43,629 nt of DNA from Bacteroidaceae bacterium (GTDB lineage Bacteria; Bacteroidota; Bacteroidia; Bacteroidales; Bacteroidaceae): the NCBI GenBank assembly GCA_024401215.1, contig JAKSLL010000023.1, forward strand, positions 1-43,629, given 5' to 3'. The translations under genes were made by a program, and so were the position numbers. Positions 16,398-24,182 of the stretch are shown one piece after another. The stretch's first letter is position 1; the number at the start of each line of letters is the position of its first letter. The notes beneath the pieces are model-generated. The model saw nothing but the letters and a program-made list of their open reading frames with translations. It made no database searches and was not told the DNA's origin.

Positions 16398-16673
16398 TTA
16401 GTCTTTTGATTCTTCGACAATGAATGTGGTGTTGCGAGGGAACTTGATAGTTCTCTTGCTGGCAATGCCAGTTGAAAACTTAAGTTCTTCGTCCTTTTTC
16501 GCCTTTGCAGAGAGTGCTATGGCTATGAGTCCGGCAATGGCGAGGATAAAGGCGGCGATTAGAAGGATGAAATCGAAATCGCCTTCTTTCTTATCGATGA
16601 ACAAGCCAATGAAAGCAGCTTCGGCAAGATGGATAAGCATTTTGCCAGTAGAAGAGAGTGTGTCCTGTTTCAT
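16398..16673 (-). CDS. Small membrane protein
   Basis: 91 aa with two hydrophobic segments (~14-26 weak, DFILLIAAFILAIAGLIAIALSA at ~33-55 strong) and a basic/polar C-terminal tail ending FPRNTTFIVEESKD. Its ATG overlaps the stop of the 34-aa upstream gene (ATGA). Family not recognised. Possible roles include superinfection exclusion or a toxin-like peptide; no evidence decides. Confidence 0.6.
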   Translation of the reverse strand: MKQDTLSSTGKMLIHLAEAAFIGLFIDKKEGDFDFILLIAAFILAIAGLIAIALSAKAKKDEELKFSTGIASKRTIKFPRNTTFIVEESKD

Positions 16674-16774
16674 CGCTTTTTCTTTGATTTGATAGAGTCT
16701 ATGATTGCATATACAATAATAGATGCGGAGAGAGCCATGAGTAGGGCGAAGCCAATTGTTTGATAGGTATTCAT
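16670..16774 (-). CDS. 34-residue single-span membrane peptide
   Basis: MNTYQTIGFALLMALSASII followed by VYAIIDSIKSKKKR: one transmembrane helix with a basic tail, positive side inside. The start is fixed by the promoter at 16818-16848, which lies upstream of this ATG but would exclude a longer frame beginning at 16852. First gene of the minus-strand operon, coupled to the next by ATGA overlap. Peptides of this type occur as type I toxins or as small phage membrane effectors; unassigned. Confidence 0.55.
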   Translation of the reverse strand: MNTYQTIGFALLMALSASIIVYAIIDSIKSKKKR

Positions 16775-16817
16775 AGATGTATTAATATTAGTGTTGTTAT
16801 TTGTTTTATTTCTTATG

Positions 16818-16848
16818 CAAAGGTAATGATTATTCTTGAAATATGCAA
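16818..16848 (-). promoter_or_regulatory. Promoter of the minus-strand three-gene operon
   Basis: -7 box TACCTTTG (complement of 16818-16825) and -33 TTGC (complement of 16845-16848) separated by 19 nt, the same boxes and spacing as the divergent promoter at 16935-16965. Confidence 0.75.
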
Positions 16849-16934
16849 GCATTTATCAAGATATTTGGGGAGGGAAATGTTATTTATATCGCATCTAAAT
16901 AAGGTTTCTGCGTGCAAAATAATGCACATAACAG

Positions 16935-16965
16935 TTGCATAAGTGAACATTTATGTGTAACTTTG
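16935..16965 (+). promoter_or_regulatory. Strong promoter of the 17161-18199 operon
   Basis: TTGC (16935-16938), 19 nt, TAACTTTG (16958-16965). The predicted start of transcription falls on the first base of the repeat GCGAAACTCAAA (16970-16981), so that repeat begins the leader RNA. Confidence 0.78.
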
Positions 16966-16969
16966 CAGT

Positions 16970-17160
16970 GCGAAACTCAAATATAAATTGACAAAGATAT
17001 GGCATAGTCATATTGTGGTTTAGCCTATAGGGTGAATACTATATATATGAATACGGCTGTTCTTCCCAAGACATAGTTTTTTATGTTTGAGTTTCGCGAC
17101 ACGGGGAGAGCAGCTGTTGTTTTTTTTGCTCACGTGTCAAATAGCGAAACTCAAACAAAT
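16970..17160 (+). promoter_or_regulatory. 190-nt structured leader with three copies of one repeat
   Basis: Segment 1 GCGAAACTCAAA (16970-16981), segment 2 GTTTGAGTTTCGC (17085-17097) and segment 3 GCGAAACTCAAAC (17144-17156). Segment 2 can pair with either 1 or 3. The 2:3 stem is extended by GACACG (17098-17103) / CGTGTC (17133-17138) and ends 4 nt before the ATG at 17161. This is the geometry of a leader with two mutually exclusive folds that masks or frees the start region; the alternatives are an invertible segment or an operator set. Confidence 0.6.
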
Positions 17161-17418
17161 ATGATGCAGAACATCACAGTTGTCGGCAGAAGAACAGTAA
17201 GCCGTCAGCAAGCGTCAAGAACCAGGGGCGTTCTTGAACTCGTAGCAGAACTCTTCTCTATCGTTATGGAGGAGAAAGTGACAACCAAGCAGGCAGGAGC
17301 AGTCATGGCGGTATGCTTTGGATTGATTCTATGCATGTTTACGTTCACTGCCTACTGGGCAGTTGGATTGTGTGGCTTGGTGAGTATGGTAATCGGAGGT
17401 TTAATTCTTAAAGGTTAA
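17161..17418 (+). CDS. Small membrane protein with two transmembrane segments
   Basis: 85 aa. A polar N terminus (QNITVVGRRTVSRQQASRTRG) precedes two hydrophobic segments (AGAVMAVCFGLILCMFTFTA and WAVGLCGLVSMVIGGLIL). Start placed at ATG 17161, after the leader hairpin; an upstream frame from 17083 would read through the hairpin. Not recognised; a holin-type or exclusion role is possible. First gene of the operon. Confidence 0.62.
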   Translation: MMQNITVVGRRTVSRQQASRTRGVLELVAELFSIVMEEKVTTKQAGAVMAVCFGLILCMFTFTAYWAVGLCGLVSMVIGGLILKG

Positions 17419-17422
17419 AGTT

Positions 17423-17740
17423 ATGTGGGTATTAGAGCCAGGCATATTGTACAATAAAGATAGCAAGCAGGCTACTTATGTTACTGAGAAAATAAAAGAG
17501 AATTTCAGCAATACTGTGTTAGACGATGAAGATCTCATGCTGTTTGTAAGCGAGGTGAATAGCTATTTGAGAAATGCCAATAGCGAATTCAGTAGATGCA
17601 GAAAAGTTGAGTTAAATTACTATGAAAGAAATGCGTCTAATAGATATATGTATGTAAGTTTGGTAAAGAGCGAAAAGGTTGGAATCAATGTTGCAAGTTA
17701 TACGCTTAGGTATGTTGAAAAGAAAAAGTTCTTAAAATGA
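17423..17740 (+). CDS. Hypothetical protein
   Basis: 105 aa, mixed helix/strand, soluble, no recognisable motif (ITYVTEK..., LMLFVSEVNSYLRNANSEF). It follows the membrane gene by 4 nt and overlaps the next gene (ATGA). Confidence 0.6.
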   Translation: MWVLEPGILYNKDSKQATYVTEKIKENFSNTVLDDEDLMLFVSEVNSYLRNANSEFSRCRKVELNYYERNASNRYMYVSLVKSEKVGINVASYTLRYVEKKKFLK

Positions 17741-17949
17741 AGAAATATAAACTGTACGGACGTGATAGTGAAATAGGCATGGTCTGGAATTTTTGCGTGG
17801 CTAATAGCTATGTTGTGACAAGGAAAGCTGTTGGTGGGCTCACATGGTCTGTAGAGGTGTCGGAATCATGTTTCGATGCACTGATGGAGAAAGATTGGTT
17901 CGTGAAGGCAGATATTGAGTGCTACCAGCTAAATAGTAAAACAAATTAA
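17737..17949 (+). CDS. Hypothetical small protein
   Basis: 70 aa, with aromatic residues (GMVWNFCVANSYVVTRKAVGG). No family recognised. Translationally coupled to the preceding gene by ATGA. Confidence 0.55.
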   Translation: MKKYKLYGRDSEIGMVWNFCVANSYVVTRKAVGGLTWSVEVSESCFDALMEKDWFVKADIECYQLNSKTN

Positions 17950-17962
17950 AAGCAGTAAAGAA

Positions 17963-18199
17963 ATGAGAAAATATCTTGATATCCTCGCTGACATAGATGA
18001 GGAAAACAATAAAATGCAGGTCTGCGAGGATCTTATTGAATCACTCTCGCACGGGAATGTGATCGGCATGGAAGATGAGGGCAAGCGCCTCGATCATATC
18101 AGCTATCTGTCAATTATCAACAAGGGCATTCGCCAGAAGCGCGATGAGCTTGTGCAGGAATTGACGGATGCTGAATTGGATAAAAGGAATAGAAATTAA
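17963..18199 (+). CDS. Hypothetical small helical protein
   Basis: 78 aa, highly charged and helical (DIDEENNKMQVCEDLIESL..., IRQKRDELVQELTDAELDKR). No motif seen. Last gene of the operon, followed by the terminator at 18263. Confidence 0.6.
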   Translation: MRKYLDILADIDEENNKMQVCEDLIESLSHGNVIGMEDEGKRLDHISYLSIINKGIRQKRDELVQELTDAELDKRNRN

Positions 18200-18262
18200 G
18201 GTTAAAGTCTGTAATATGATCCGTAAGATTGATTGAAAATGCAATCGATTTATCTTTTTCTT

Positions 18263-18303
18263 GCACTGCCTCGTCGTGATGACGTGGCAGTGCTTTAATT
18301 TTG
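18263..18303 (+). terminator. Rho-independent terminator
   Basis: GCACTGCC-t-CGTC / GACG-t-GGCAGTGC stem (18263-18293) with a GTGAT loop, followed by TTTAATTTTG. The tail also contains TAATTTTG (18296-18303), which could serve as a -7 box for the gene at 18343. Confidence 0.8.
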
Positions 18304-18330
18304 TCGCAAGGTTACATATTATATATGTAG

Positions 18331-18338
18331 TACCTTTG
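18331..18338 (+). promoter_or_regulatory. -7 promoter box next to the holin-like gene start
   Basis: TACCTTTG lies only 4 nt before the ATG at 18343, which would give a nearly leaderless transcript. It is one arm of the small palindrome AAGGTTACATAT / ATATGTAGTACCTT (18308-18336). The alternative box at 18296-18303 would give a ~35-nt leader. Confidence 0.4.
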
Positions 18339-18342
18339 CAGC

Positions 18343-18594
18343 ATGGTAACAGAAAAGAAAATTCAGTATGGCACATCCATAATGTTCTTGCTTTCTGGAG
18401 TTGTGCTTTCGTATTGCAGCTATTTCGCCAATGGCGATATAGGCAATGGTGTTTTGTGGTATCTCGGACAGACCGTTGCCTTCTGCGGTGCAGTTTTCGG
18501 TCTGTCACTGTATGCTCGGCAGAGCAAGGCAGAGTTGAAGAACTATATTGATTCACGTTTTGAAAATTCAACGGAAAATGGAAACGAACAATGA
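18343..18594 (+). CDS. Holin-like small membrane protein
   Basis: 83 aa with two transmembrane segments (SIMFLLSGVVLSYCSYFA ~12-29; VLWYLGQTVAFCGAVFGLSLYA ~37-58) and a charged C-terminal tail (RQSKAELKNYIDSRFENS). Size and topology fit class II holins. The next gene, overlapping it, encodes a single-span protein, as in holin/spanin cassettes. Sequence family not certain. Confidence 0.58.
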   Translation: MVTEKKIQYGTSIMFLLSGVVLSYCSYFANGDIGNGVLWYLGQTVAFCGAVFGLSLYARQSKAELKNYIDSRFENSTENGNEQ

Positions 18595-19123
18595 GCCAAG
18601 GTTTTGGCATAAGGCATTTGGCGTTATTGCACTGATTGTCGCTGTTGTGATAATGACAGGCGTGAAGCAGTGCAAAGAGCCTGAAGCAGTCGTGAAGGTA
18701 GAGCATGTCAGAGAGTTTGACACTATCTACATCAACCGACCTGCAGAAGTGGAAACAGTATACATCCCTGTGCCTGGTGATGTTGATACTGTGGAGGTAG
18801 TGAGTGACTATTATACAGAGCGTATCTATCGTGACACTGTAACCGTAAACAATTATGTGTCTATGGTTGTGCATGATACTGTGTATAATAATAAGTTGCA
18901 GTCAGTAAAATACGATTTCCTGACTGATTTCGACACATTCTCTCCGATTCCCATTCAAGCAAATTCCAAGCACAATGCGATTGTGCTTGGCTTCGATGCT
19001 GGCTTTGAGCACATTGCGCTCAAAGCAGGCTATGAATGGGGTAAGATGGGTGTCGAAGGTGGTTATGATTTTGTCAACAAAGCCCCCGTAGTGGGCTTGA
19101 AATTCAAAGTGTTGCAATGGTAG
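18578..19123 (+). CDS. Membrane-anchored periplasmic protein, spanin-like
   Basis: 181 aa. Short cytoplasmic start (METNNEPRFWHKAFG), one transmembrane helix (VIALIVAVVIMTGV ~15-29), then an extended acidic linker with repeated DTxxIxRP/VETVYIPVPGDVDTV motifs and a C-terminal beta-rich part (GLEHIALKAGYEWGKMG-like) that resembles outer-membrane strands. It looks like a DUF6808-type Bacteroidales phage protein (recollection, not checked). The topology suits an inner-to-outer-membrane spanin; overlaps the holin-like gene by 17 nt. Confidence 0.55.
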   Translation: METNNEPRFWHKAFGVIALIVAVVIMTGVKQCKEPEAVVKVEHVREFDTIYINRPAEVETVYIPVPGDVDTVEVVSDYYTERIYRDTVTVNNYVSMVVHDTVYNNKLQSVKYDFLTDFDTFSPIPIQANSKHNAIVLGFDAGFEHIALKAGYEWGKMGVEGGYDFVNKAPVVGLKFKVLQW

Positions 19124-20214
19124 AGGTAAACGGTTTCTCTAAGAGTAGTTATTTTCTTCGCAATCTTCCTGATCTGCAATTCAATGGTGCAAGCGGTGAC
19201 TGCACCGTGACTATATATTTCGGCGGCACAGAGTTTGCTTCGGAAGTGTATAGCCCAGCGAATGGAAAGTTCACTGTTCGAGGAATTGCAGATTTGATTG
19301 AGCCTTACATGGTGAAGATTGACCCGCAGTCAGATGGCAGTACAAGGAACTTCAGCGGAAGAGAATACTTGTATATATCAGTAAGCGGAGGCTTGAACAC
19401 AAACACAAGCGCATACGTGTTCAAGGCTAAAGAAAAGATTGACTGTGGAGAAAAAAATATGTTCCTCTCTCGTTTCAAGAGCCGAACGGTAGGGGGGCAT
19501 CAGGTGATGTGCTTTGCGTTTAATGGCGAGCAGGGGTATGACTATGCCATAGAAACGAGGACGGCTTATAAGCACAACGGAGTTGATGCATACGAGAGCA
19601 AAAAGCAGAGCCTGGGTCAGATCATGGACAGAACGGTGGTGATGTGCGGCAGTCCGTATTGGTCAAGATGGACAACGGAGCGTGGCGTGTCGCCAAAGGA
19701 TATCATCTATATCGAGGTTGCGCTTTGGCGTGGTGGTGAGGAGATGGATACAATGAGATTTGTTATTGATCATACTCAGCGGAAAAACGAGAACATTTTC
19801 TTGTTTGAAAATCTTTTCGGAGTTCCTGAGTCTGTAAGATTCGCAGGAAAAGAAACGACGTCGCTTGAAAAAGAGGGGGAGATTCTGATGATGAATGGCG
19901 TGAAGAGCAACGTGGAAGAAGATGCTGGAGTGGTGCTGAGCCTCAATAGCGGTTATATAAACATTGATGAGTTCAACACAATTAAAGATATGCTTCGCTG
20001 TTCTGCAATATACAGGTATGACTGGCAGAGCAGAGCGTTCGAGCAGTATTATGTGGAATCGGTGGAGGTTGCGGATGCTGTGAAGCCAGCATCAGAGCCA
20101 TACGCTGTTGAGCTGAAGGTGAGGTCGTGCGAGAAATATGAAGGCTCCTTCGCACGAGAGCTTGAAAAGAGAAGAGGTTTGTTTGATATTGAATTTAGCG
20201 AAGTTTATGATTAA
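19117..20214 (+). CDS. Tail-associated protein of unknown function
   Basis: 365 aa, beta-rich (FLRNLPDLQFNGASGDCTVTIYFGG at the N terminus), with a central RTAYKHNGVDAYESKKQSL segment. Similar N-terminal layouts occur in Bacteroidales phage proteins next to tail-tip genes. It overlaps the spanin-like gene by 7 nt and the next gene by 8 nt. No enzymatic motif. Confidence 0.62.
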   Translation: MVEVNGFSKSSYFLRNLPDLQFNGASGDCTVTIYFGGTEFASEVYSPANGKFTVRGIADLIEPYMVKIDPQSDGSTRNFSGREYLYISVSGGLNTNTSAYVFKAKEKIDCGEKNMFLSRFKSRTVGGHQVMCFAFNGEQGYDYAIETRTAYKHNGVDAYESKKQSLGQIMDRTVVMCGSPYWSRWTTERGVSPKDIIYIEVALWRGGEEMDTMRFVIDHTQRKNENIFLFENLFGVPESVRFAGKETTSLEKEGEILMMNGVKSNVEEDAGVVLSLNSGYINIDEFNTIKDMLRCSAIYRYDWQSRAFEQYYVESVEVADAVKPASEPYAVELKVRSCEKYEGSFARELEKRRGLFDIEFSEVYD

Positions 20215-20494
20215 CGATAAAAAAATATACCGCCGACAGATGATCGACGAGCTTGATATCCGTCGCACGCCAGTCGGCAGACCAGTTATACATTCAATTG
20301 TTTTCATTGACGGAAGCGGTAAGCGTCGCTTCCTTCCTCAATGTTACGTATGCGGTGCAGGCAGAATGAACAACAAAGAGTATAGGGTGCGTGGATTCCA
20401 GCCTTGCGATTGCAGGGGAAATGCTGAAGGGCATATCTATCCAGTCAAGATTTGGTCAATAATCAAGTTCAACGGTAAAGAAGTGATATCGTAA
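20207..20494 (+). CDS. Small protein with Cys-rich (zinc-ribbon-like) segment
   Basis: 95 aa, start at ATG 20207 (8-nt overlap with the preceding gene) rather than 20138. Cysteines in QCYVCGAGRMNN and GFQPCDCRGN give a CxxC...CxC pattern that could bind zinc. Function unknown; next gene is the portal. Confidence 0.6.
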   Translation: MINDKKIYRRQMIDELDIRRTPVGRPVIHSIVFIDGSGKRRFLPQCYVCGAGRMNNKEYRVRGFQPCDCRGNAEGHIYPVKIWSIIKFNGKEVIS

Positions 20495-20495
20495 T

Positions 20496-21866
20496 ATGGC
20501 AGAAGTTCTATATAATAAGGAAGGATATCCGATGATGGCGTACGGTACTTCTTTCTTCCTCGATGTGAAGAAAGATGCAAGCGCTGCCATCAGAGAGCGT
20601 GACATACTCGCTCCATGGGCGACATCAGCTGAAGAGAGAGAGTCGCTGATGATTGGCGATGAGCGAGTGCTTTCGTGGGGAAAGCATAATGAGTTCCCAA
20701 CGAAAGCGGCTAAGATCATATCAAGCACATCAGTGCTCAATACTGGCTTGAAGTTTCTTCGTGAGCTTACAGTTGGGCAAGGATTGTTCCCTTGTCATGT
20801 GACAGGCTACGATGACAAGGGAAATGAGATTCTGGAAGGTGTCACAGATAAGCGAGTGCTTAATGTCGTGAACTCTCGCATGGTTCGACGCTACCTTGAA
20901 AAGGTTTCGCGTGATTATTTCAAGTTTGGCGTGGCAGCAACAGCGCTCACTCCAAGCCTTGAAGGAAATATTGTTGGCTTGCAGCCTATAAATATGCTGT
21001 ACACTCGCTTCTCGGTGCCGTCGAAGATGGGCGCAATGAAGGCTTTCGTGTCGGGAGAATGGCCAAAAGGTCCAGCGACAGAAAACGAAATGCAGAAATT
21101 TGATGTTCTGATGGATTATGATCCTGATTATCACCTCGAACTTCTGAAGAAGAATGGCAAGCTTAAGAAGCCAGTAGTTTTCGCTATTCGTGACTCGTGG
21201 AGTAACAATGACTGGTATGGCGAGCCAGTGTGGCTTCCTGCATACGTTCTTGGATGGGTGGATATCGCTCAGCAGGTGCCTATCTTTCTGAAGAAGGCTT
21301 ACGAGAATCAGATTACATGGAAGTGGCATATTCAGATACCATTCTCGTATTGGGAAAAGCAATATCCAAGGGAAGATAAGCGATATGACACGCCTGAAAA
21401 GCGTCAGGTCGCTATAAATAAAAAAATGGACGAGATTGAGCAGAATCTGTGTGGAGTGAAGAATGCAGAAAAGCCTCTCTTCACTCACTATGGCATCAAT
21501 GAGGCTAATGGTCGCACGGAAGAGGAGTGGAAAATCACAGCGTTGGATAACAAGTACAAGGGCGGTGACAACCTTGTTACTTCTGCGGCGGCCAACTCTG
21601 AGATTTTGTTCGCCCTTATGGTCAATCCAAATGTGCTGGGCGCAGGTATGCCGGGTGGAACATACGCAGGTAACCAGGGTGGTTCAAACATTCGCGAGGC
21701 GTTCCTCGTGAATATCGCTAACGCATGGATTGACCGCCAGAATTTCATAGATCCAGTTTATACGCTTCTTCGATCGCAGGGAATTGATGACGTAGATCTT
21801 CGTTTCCGCAACACTGTTCTCACTACGCTCGACAGCGGTGCTGGAACTAAGCGTACTTTGTCATAA
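20496..21866 (+). CDS. Portal protein
   Basis: 456 aa, starts 1 nt after the preceding stop. Residues ~80-180 (VLNTGLKFLRELTVGQGLF..., VSRDYFKFGVAATAL) and ~300-340 resemble the portal body. The C-terminal NPNVLGAGMPGGTYAGNQGGSNIREAF segment is like the portal 'tongue/DNA-contact' region of Bacteroidales siphoviruses. The portal forms the dodecameric channel at one capsid vertex. It lies more than 5 kb from terL and is followed by connector-type genes. Confidence 0.75.
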   Translation: MAEVLYNKEGYPMMAYGTSFFLDVKKDASAAIRERDILAPWATSAEERESLMIGDERVLSWGKHNEFPTKAAKIISSTSVLNTGLKFLRELTVGQGLFPCHVTGYDDKGNEILEGVTDKRVLNVVNSRMVRRYLEKVSRDYFKFGVAATALTPSLEGNIVGLQPINMLYTRFSVPSKMGAMKAFVSGEWPKGPATENEMQKFDVLMDYDPDYHLELLKKNGKLKKPVVFAIRDSWSNNDWYGEPVWLPAYVLGWVDIAQQVPIFLKKAYENQITWKWHIQIPFSYWEKQYPREDKRYDTPEKRQVAINKKMDEIEQNLCGVKNAEKPLFTHYGINEANGRTEEEWKITALDNKYKGGDNLVTSAAANSEILFALMVNPNVLGAGMPGGTYAGNQGGSNIREAFLVNIANAWIDRQNFIDPVYTLLRSQGIDDVDLRFRNTVLTTLDSGAGTKRTLS

Positions 21867-21885
21867 AAAATAAAAAAACAAGAAT

Positions 21886-22878
21886 ATGATTTTTTCGTCA
21901 GATAAATGGAATGATGCCGAGGAGATAAAGCGATATCTCCAGGCGAGTGCTGCTCTGTCATTCGAGAAATGCCAGGGAGCGCTCGCCGATGCCGAGGAGA
22001 GATTTCTGCGTAAGGTTCTTGGTGATGAGATGCTTGCAAGGTTGCAAGATATCTATGGTAAGGATGAAACGCTTCGCTCAAAGGCTGAGCAAGAAGTGCT
22101 TGATATGTCGCAGAAGATTGTGGCCAACATAGCAATGTGGCTAAACTTTGATGAGTTCCAGATTCGCTTGACTGACCAAGGCATTCAGCGAACAGAGAGC
22201 GACAACTTCAAACAGGCATATCGGTACCAGGAAAGAAACATGAAAGCGGTCTATCGCAATAGGGGTCTAAATGCGATAGACAGTTTGATGAACTTGCTTT
22301 CTGCAATGAACAAGGATAAAGAAAAGGGCTTCCCAGAGTTCGAGAAAAGTGAGTATCGAAAGGATTGCATGAGAAGAATAGTGAAGGATGCGTTTGAGGT
22401 GAATGAGTATTATTTCATAGAGAACAGCCCTATAGTCTATCTTCGCTTGCTTCCAATCTTCAGACGAATAACTGACCTGGAGTTGCCTAAGTTCATTGAC
22501 AAGGAGCTGCTGCGCATCATGCGTGAAGCAATGGCGGTGGATGGTGAGTTTGTGTATAAAGGCACCAACTTCCGTAAGGCTTTCGGTAATTACATTATAC
22601 CAAAGGCGCTCGCTGAGCTCGTGCGCCATGGTGGAAGCATAACGGATCGAGGCTTATATTTCTTCTCTTACACGAATGGTCGTGAAAGCGACGAGAAGGT
22701 GGAACAGGCGCCAAGCAGAGCTGTGAAAGGGCTTGCTGATTATCTGGAGGAAGTTGCAGCTTCGAGACGCTTGCAGCTCGATGCGCTGATTCAGTTGGCG
22801 TTTCCTGAGTATTGGCATGGTGCAGAGAGTGATGTAATGAAACGAGATAATAATCATAAAAGAACTTTTTGGGCATGA
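21886..22878 (+). CDS. Head-tail connector / DUF6712-like protein
   Basis: 330 aa, helical, highly charged. Starts MIFSSDKWNDAEEIKRYLQASA. Length, helical composition and position after the portal resemble DUF6712 proteins of Bacteroidales phages (recalled family, unverified). Likely connector or completion protein. ATGA overlap with the next gene. Confidence 0.58.
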   Translation: MIFSSDKWNDAEEIKRYLQASAALSFEKCQGALADAEERFLRKVLGDEMLARLQDIYGKDETLRSKAEQEVLDMSQKIVANIAMWLNFDEFQIRLTDQGIQRTESDNFKQAYRYQERNMKAVYRNRGLNAIDSLMNLLSAMNKDKEKGFPEFEKSEYRKDCMRRIVKDAFEVNEYYFIENSPIVYLRLLPIFRRITDLELPKFIDKELLRIMREAMAVDGEFVYKGTNFRKAFGNYIIPKALAELVRHGGSITDRGLYFFSYTNGRESDEKVEQAPSRAVKGLADYLEEVAASRRLQLDALIQLAFPEYWHGAESDVMKRDNNHKRTFWA

Positions 22879-23636
22879 AAGAGGTTTTGATTCGTAAGCC
22901 ATCCATGGTTGGGTGGAAAGACATAAAAGTCAATGTTCCTGAGTCATTTTCAGAAATGACTCCTGAACAATTCTTCGCTATGTGCTCAATAGGGAAGGGC
23001 GAGGTGGATGAGCGTAAGTTCATAAAGAATTTCTTCGGTATCACGCCCGACTTATGGCAGTCGCTTGATATGTTCTATGTGTGGAAGCTGACGCAGATGA
23101 TACGAGAAATAAAAGATGATGGTCGGTGTGACCATTTCGTCGAGTCATATCTTTACGTTGACGGCATTGTGCTTGAAGCGCCATTTGCTAGGCTTAAAGG
23201 CATGTCGTGGCAGCAGTTCATAACTGCAGATACTTATTTCTCGTGGTGGAAGCATACTGATAAAGATTGGTATCTGCACGCATTCATCGCTTCGCTGTAT
23301 ATTGCAGATACAGAATCTTTTTTCACAGTTAAGTACGATGAGCGCATTTCGCTCTTGCAGAAGAGCGGAGGAAAGAAGGCTTTTGAATGCATTGCGACGA
23401 ACTGGTCACTAATACGCAATTGGCTTGCGAATGTTTTTCCATATCTTTTTCCTGGCAAAATTATTGCTGAAGGGGAAAAGAATGAACAGAAGAATGAAAA
23501 ACCTGCAAGCTGGCTTGACGTGTTCGACTCGCTTGTTGGCGAAGATCTCACACGTATAGAGTCGTACAAGACGCTGGCTTGTATGGATGTTATGCGTATA
23601 ATTAATAATAGAATAAAGGAAGGCAAGAAGAAATGA
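22875..23636 (+). CDS. Hypothetical tail/head assembly protein
   Basis: 253 aa. N-terminal MKEVLIRKPSMVGWKDIKVNVPESFSEMTPEQFFAM, a central aromatic region (WWKHTDKDWYLHAFIA) and a polar C terminus. No motif. Coupled on both sides by ATGA overlaps (22875-22878 and 23633-23636), which suits an assembly chaperone. Function inferred from place. Confidence 0.6.
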   Translation: MKEVLIRKPSMVGWKDIKVNVPESFSEMTPEQFFAMCSIGKGEVDERKFIKNFFGITPDLWQSLDMFYVWKLTQMIREIKDDGRCDHFVESYLYVDGIVLEAPFARLKGMSWQQFITADTYFSWWKHTDKDWYLHAFIASLYIADTESFFTVKYDERISLLQKSGGKKAFECIATNWSLIRNWLANVFPYLFPGKIIAEGEKNEQKNEKPASWLDVFDSLVGEDLTRIESYKTLACMDVMRIINNRIKEGKKK

Positions 23637-24163
23637 AGGAAATACAAATATTTCGCAAATTCATTGAGTTGCTTGCTAAGCAGCATAAATCTATTAAGCA
23701 TAGCAATAAGCAGTGCCATTTCTCTTGCACGGTTGATGGAGCGCAGAGCAAGTATGCTGCAAAAATGCATTATCCTTGTGTTGTGATCGACGTGGGAGAT
23801 ATTGAGATAAGGGGTACTGCATCGCAGTCATTCGTGGAAACAGAGTATTACATTTTCTTCCTTGATCATGTATCAGATACAGGTTCAGAGAGAGAAATTG
23901 TTGGAAAGCTCGATGCTATGCGACAGGTAGCTATAGATTTCCTCGCTAAGATGATGAGGTGCAAGAAGGATTTCGTGCAATATCCTTGGCTTAGCCGAAT
24001 TGATGTTGTCGGCACGCAGCTTCAGCAAGTGAGCATGGAATCTCCTGCTTTGTATGGATATTGCGCAATAATGAAGAACGCACAAGCGTTTCGGGATATT
24101 GATTGCGAGAATGTTTTTGGTGTAAAGGAGCTGTTTGCACAAGAATTTGTTAAGTCGTTTTAA
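23633..24163 (+). CDS. Tail completion / neck-like protein
   Basis: 176 aa. N-terminal helix (KEIQIFRKFIELLAKQHKSIKHSNKQ) then beta segments (YPCVVIDVGDIEIRG) and a helix (EREIVGKLDAMRQVAIDFLAKMM). This helix-then-beta order is common among tail terminator/completion proteins. No residue-level evidence; moderate. Confidence 0.55.
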   Translation: MKEIQIFRKFIELLAKQHKSIKHSNKQCHFSCTVDGAQSKYAAKMHYPCVVIDVGDIEIRGTASQSFVETEYYIFFLDHVSDTGSEREIVGKLDAMRQVAIDFLAKMMRCKKDFVQYPWLSRIDVVGTQLQQVSMESPALYGYCAIMKNAQAFRDIDCENVFGVKELFAQEFVKSF

Positions 24164-24182
24164 TAAAAAAGGTAAAGTAAGT

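Noticed and set aside
16079-16465. 128-residue minus-strand frame (His/Gln/Arg-rich)
   Set aside because: The real gene here is the 54-residue RHH-like frame at 16231-16395 in another frame; the longer frame also overlaps the nuclease gene.
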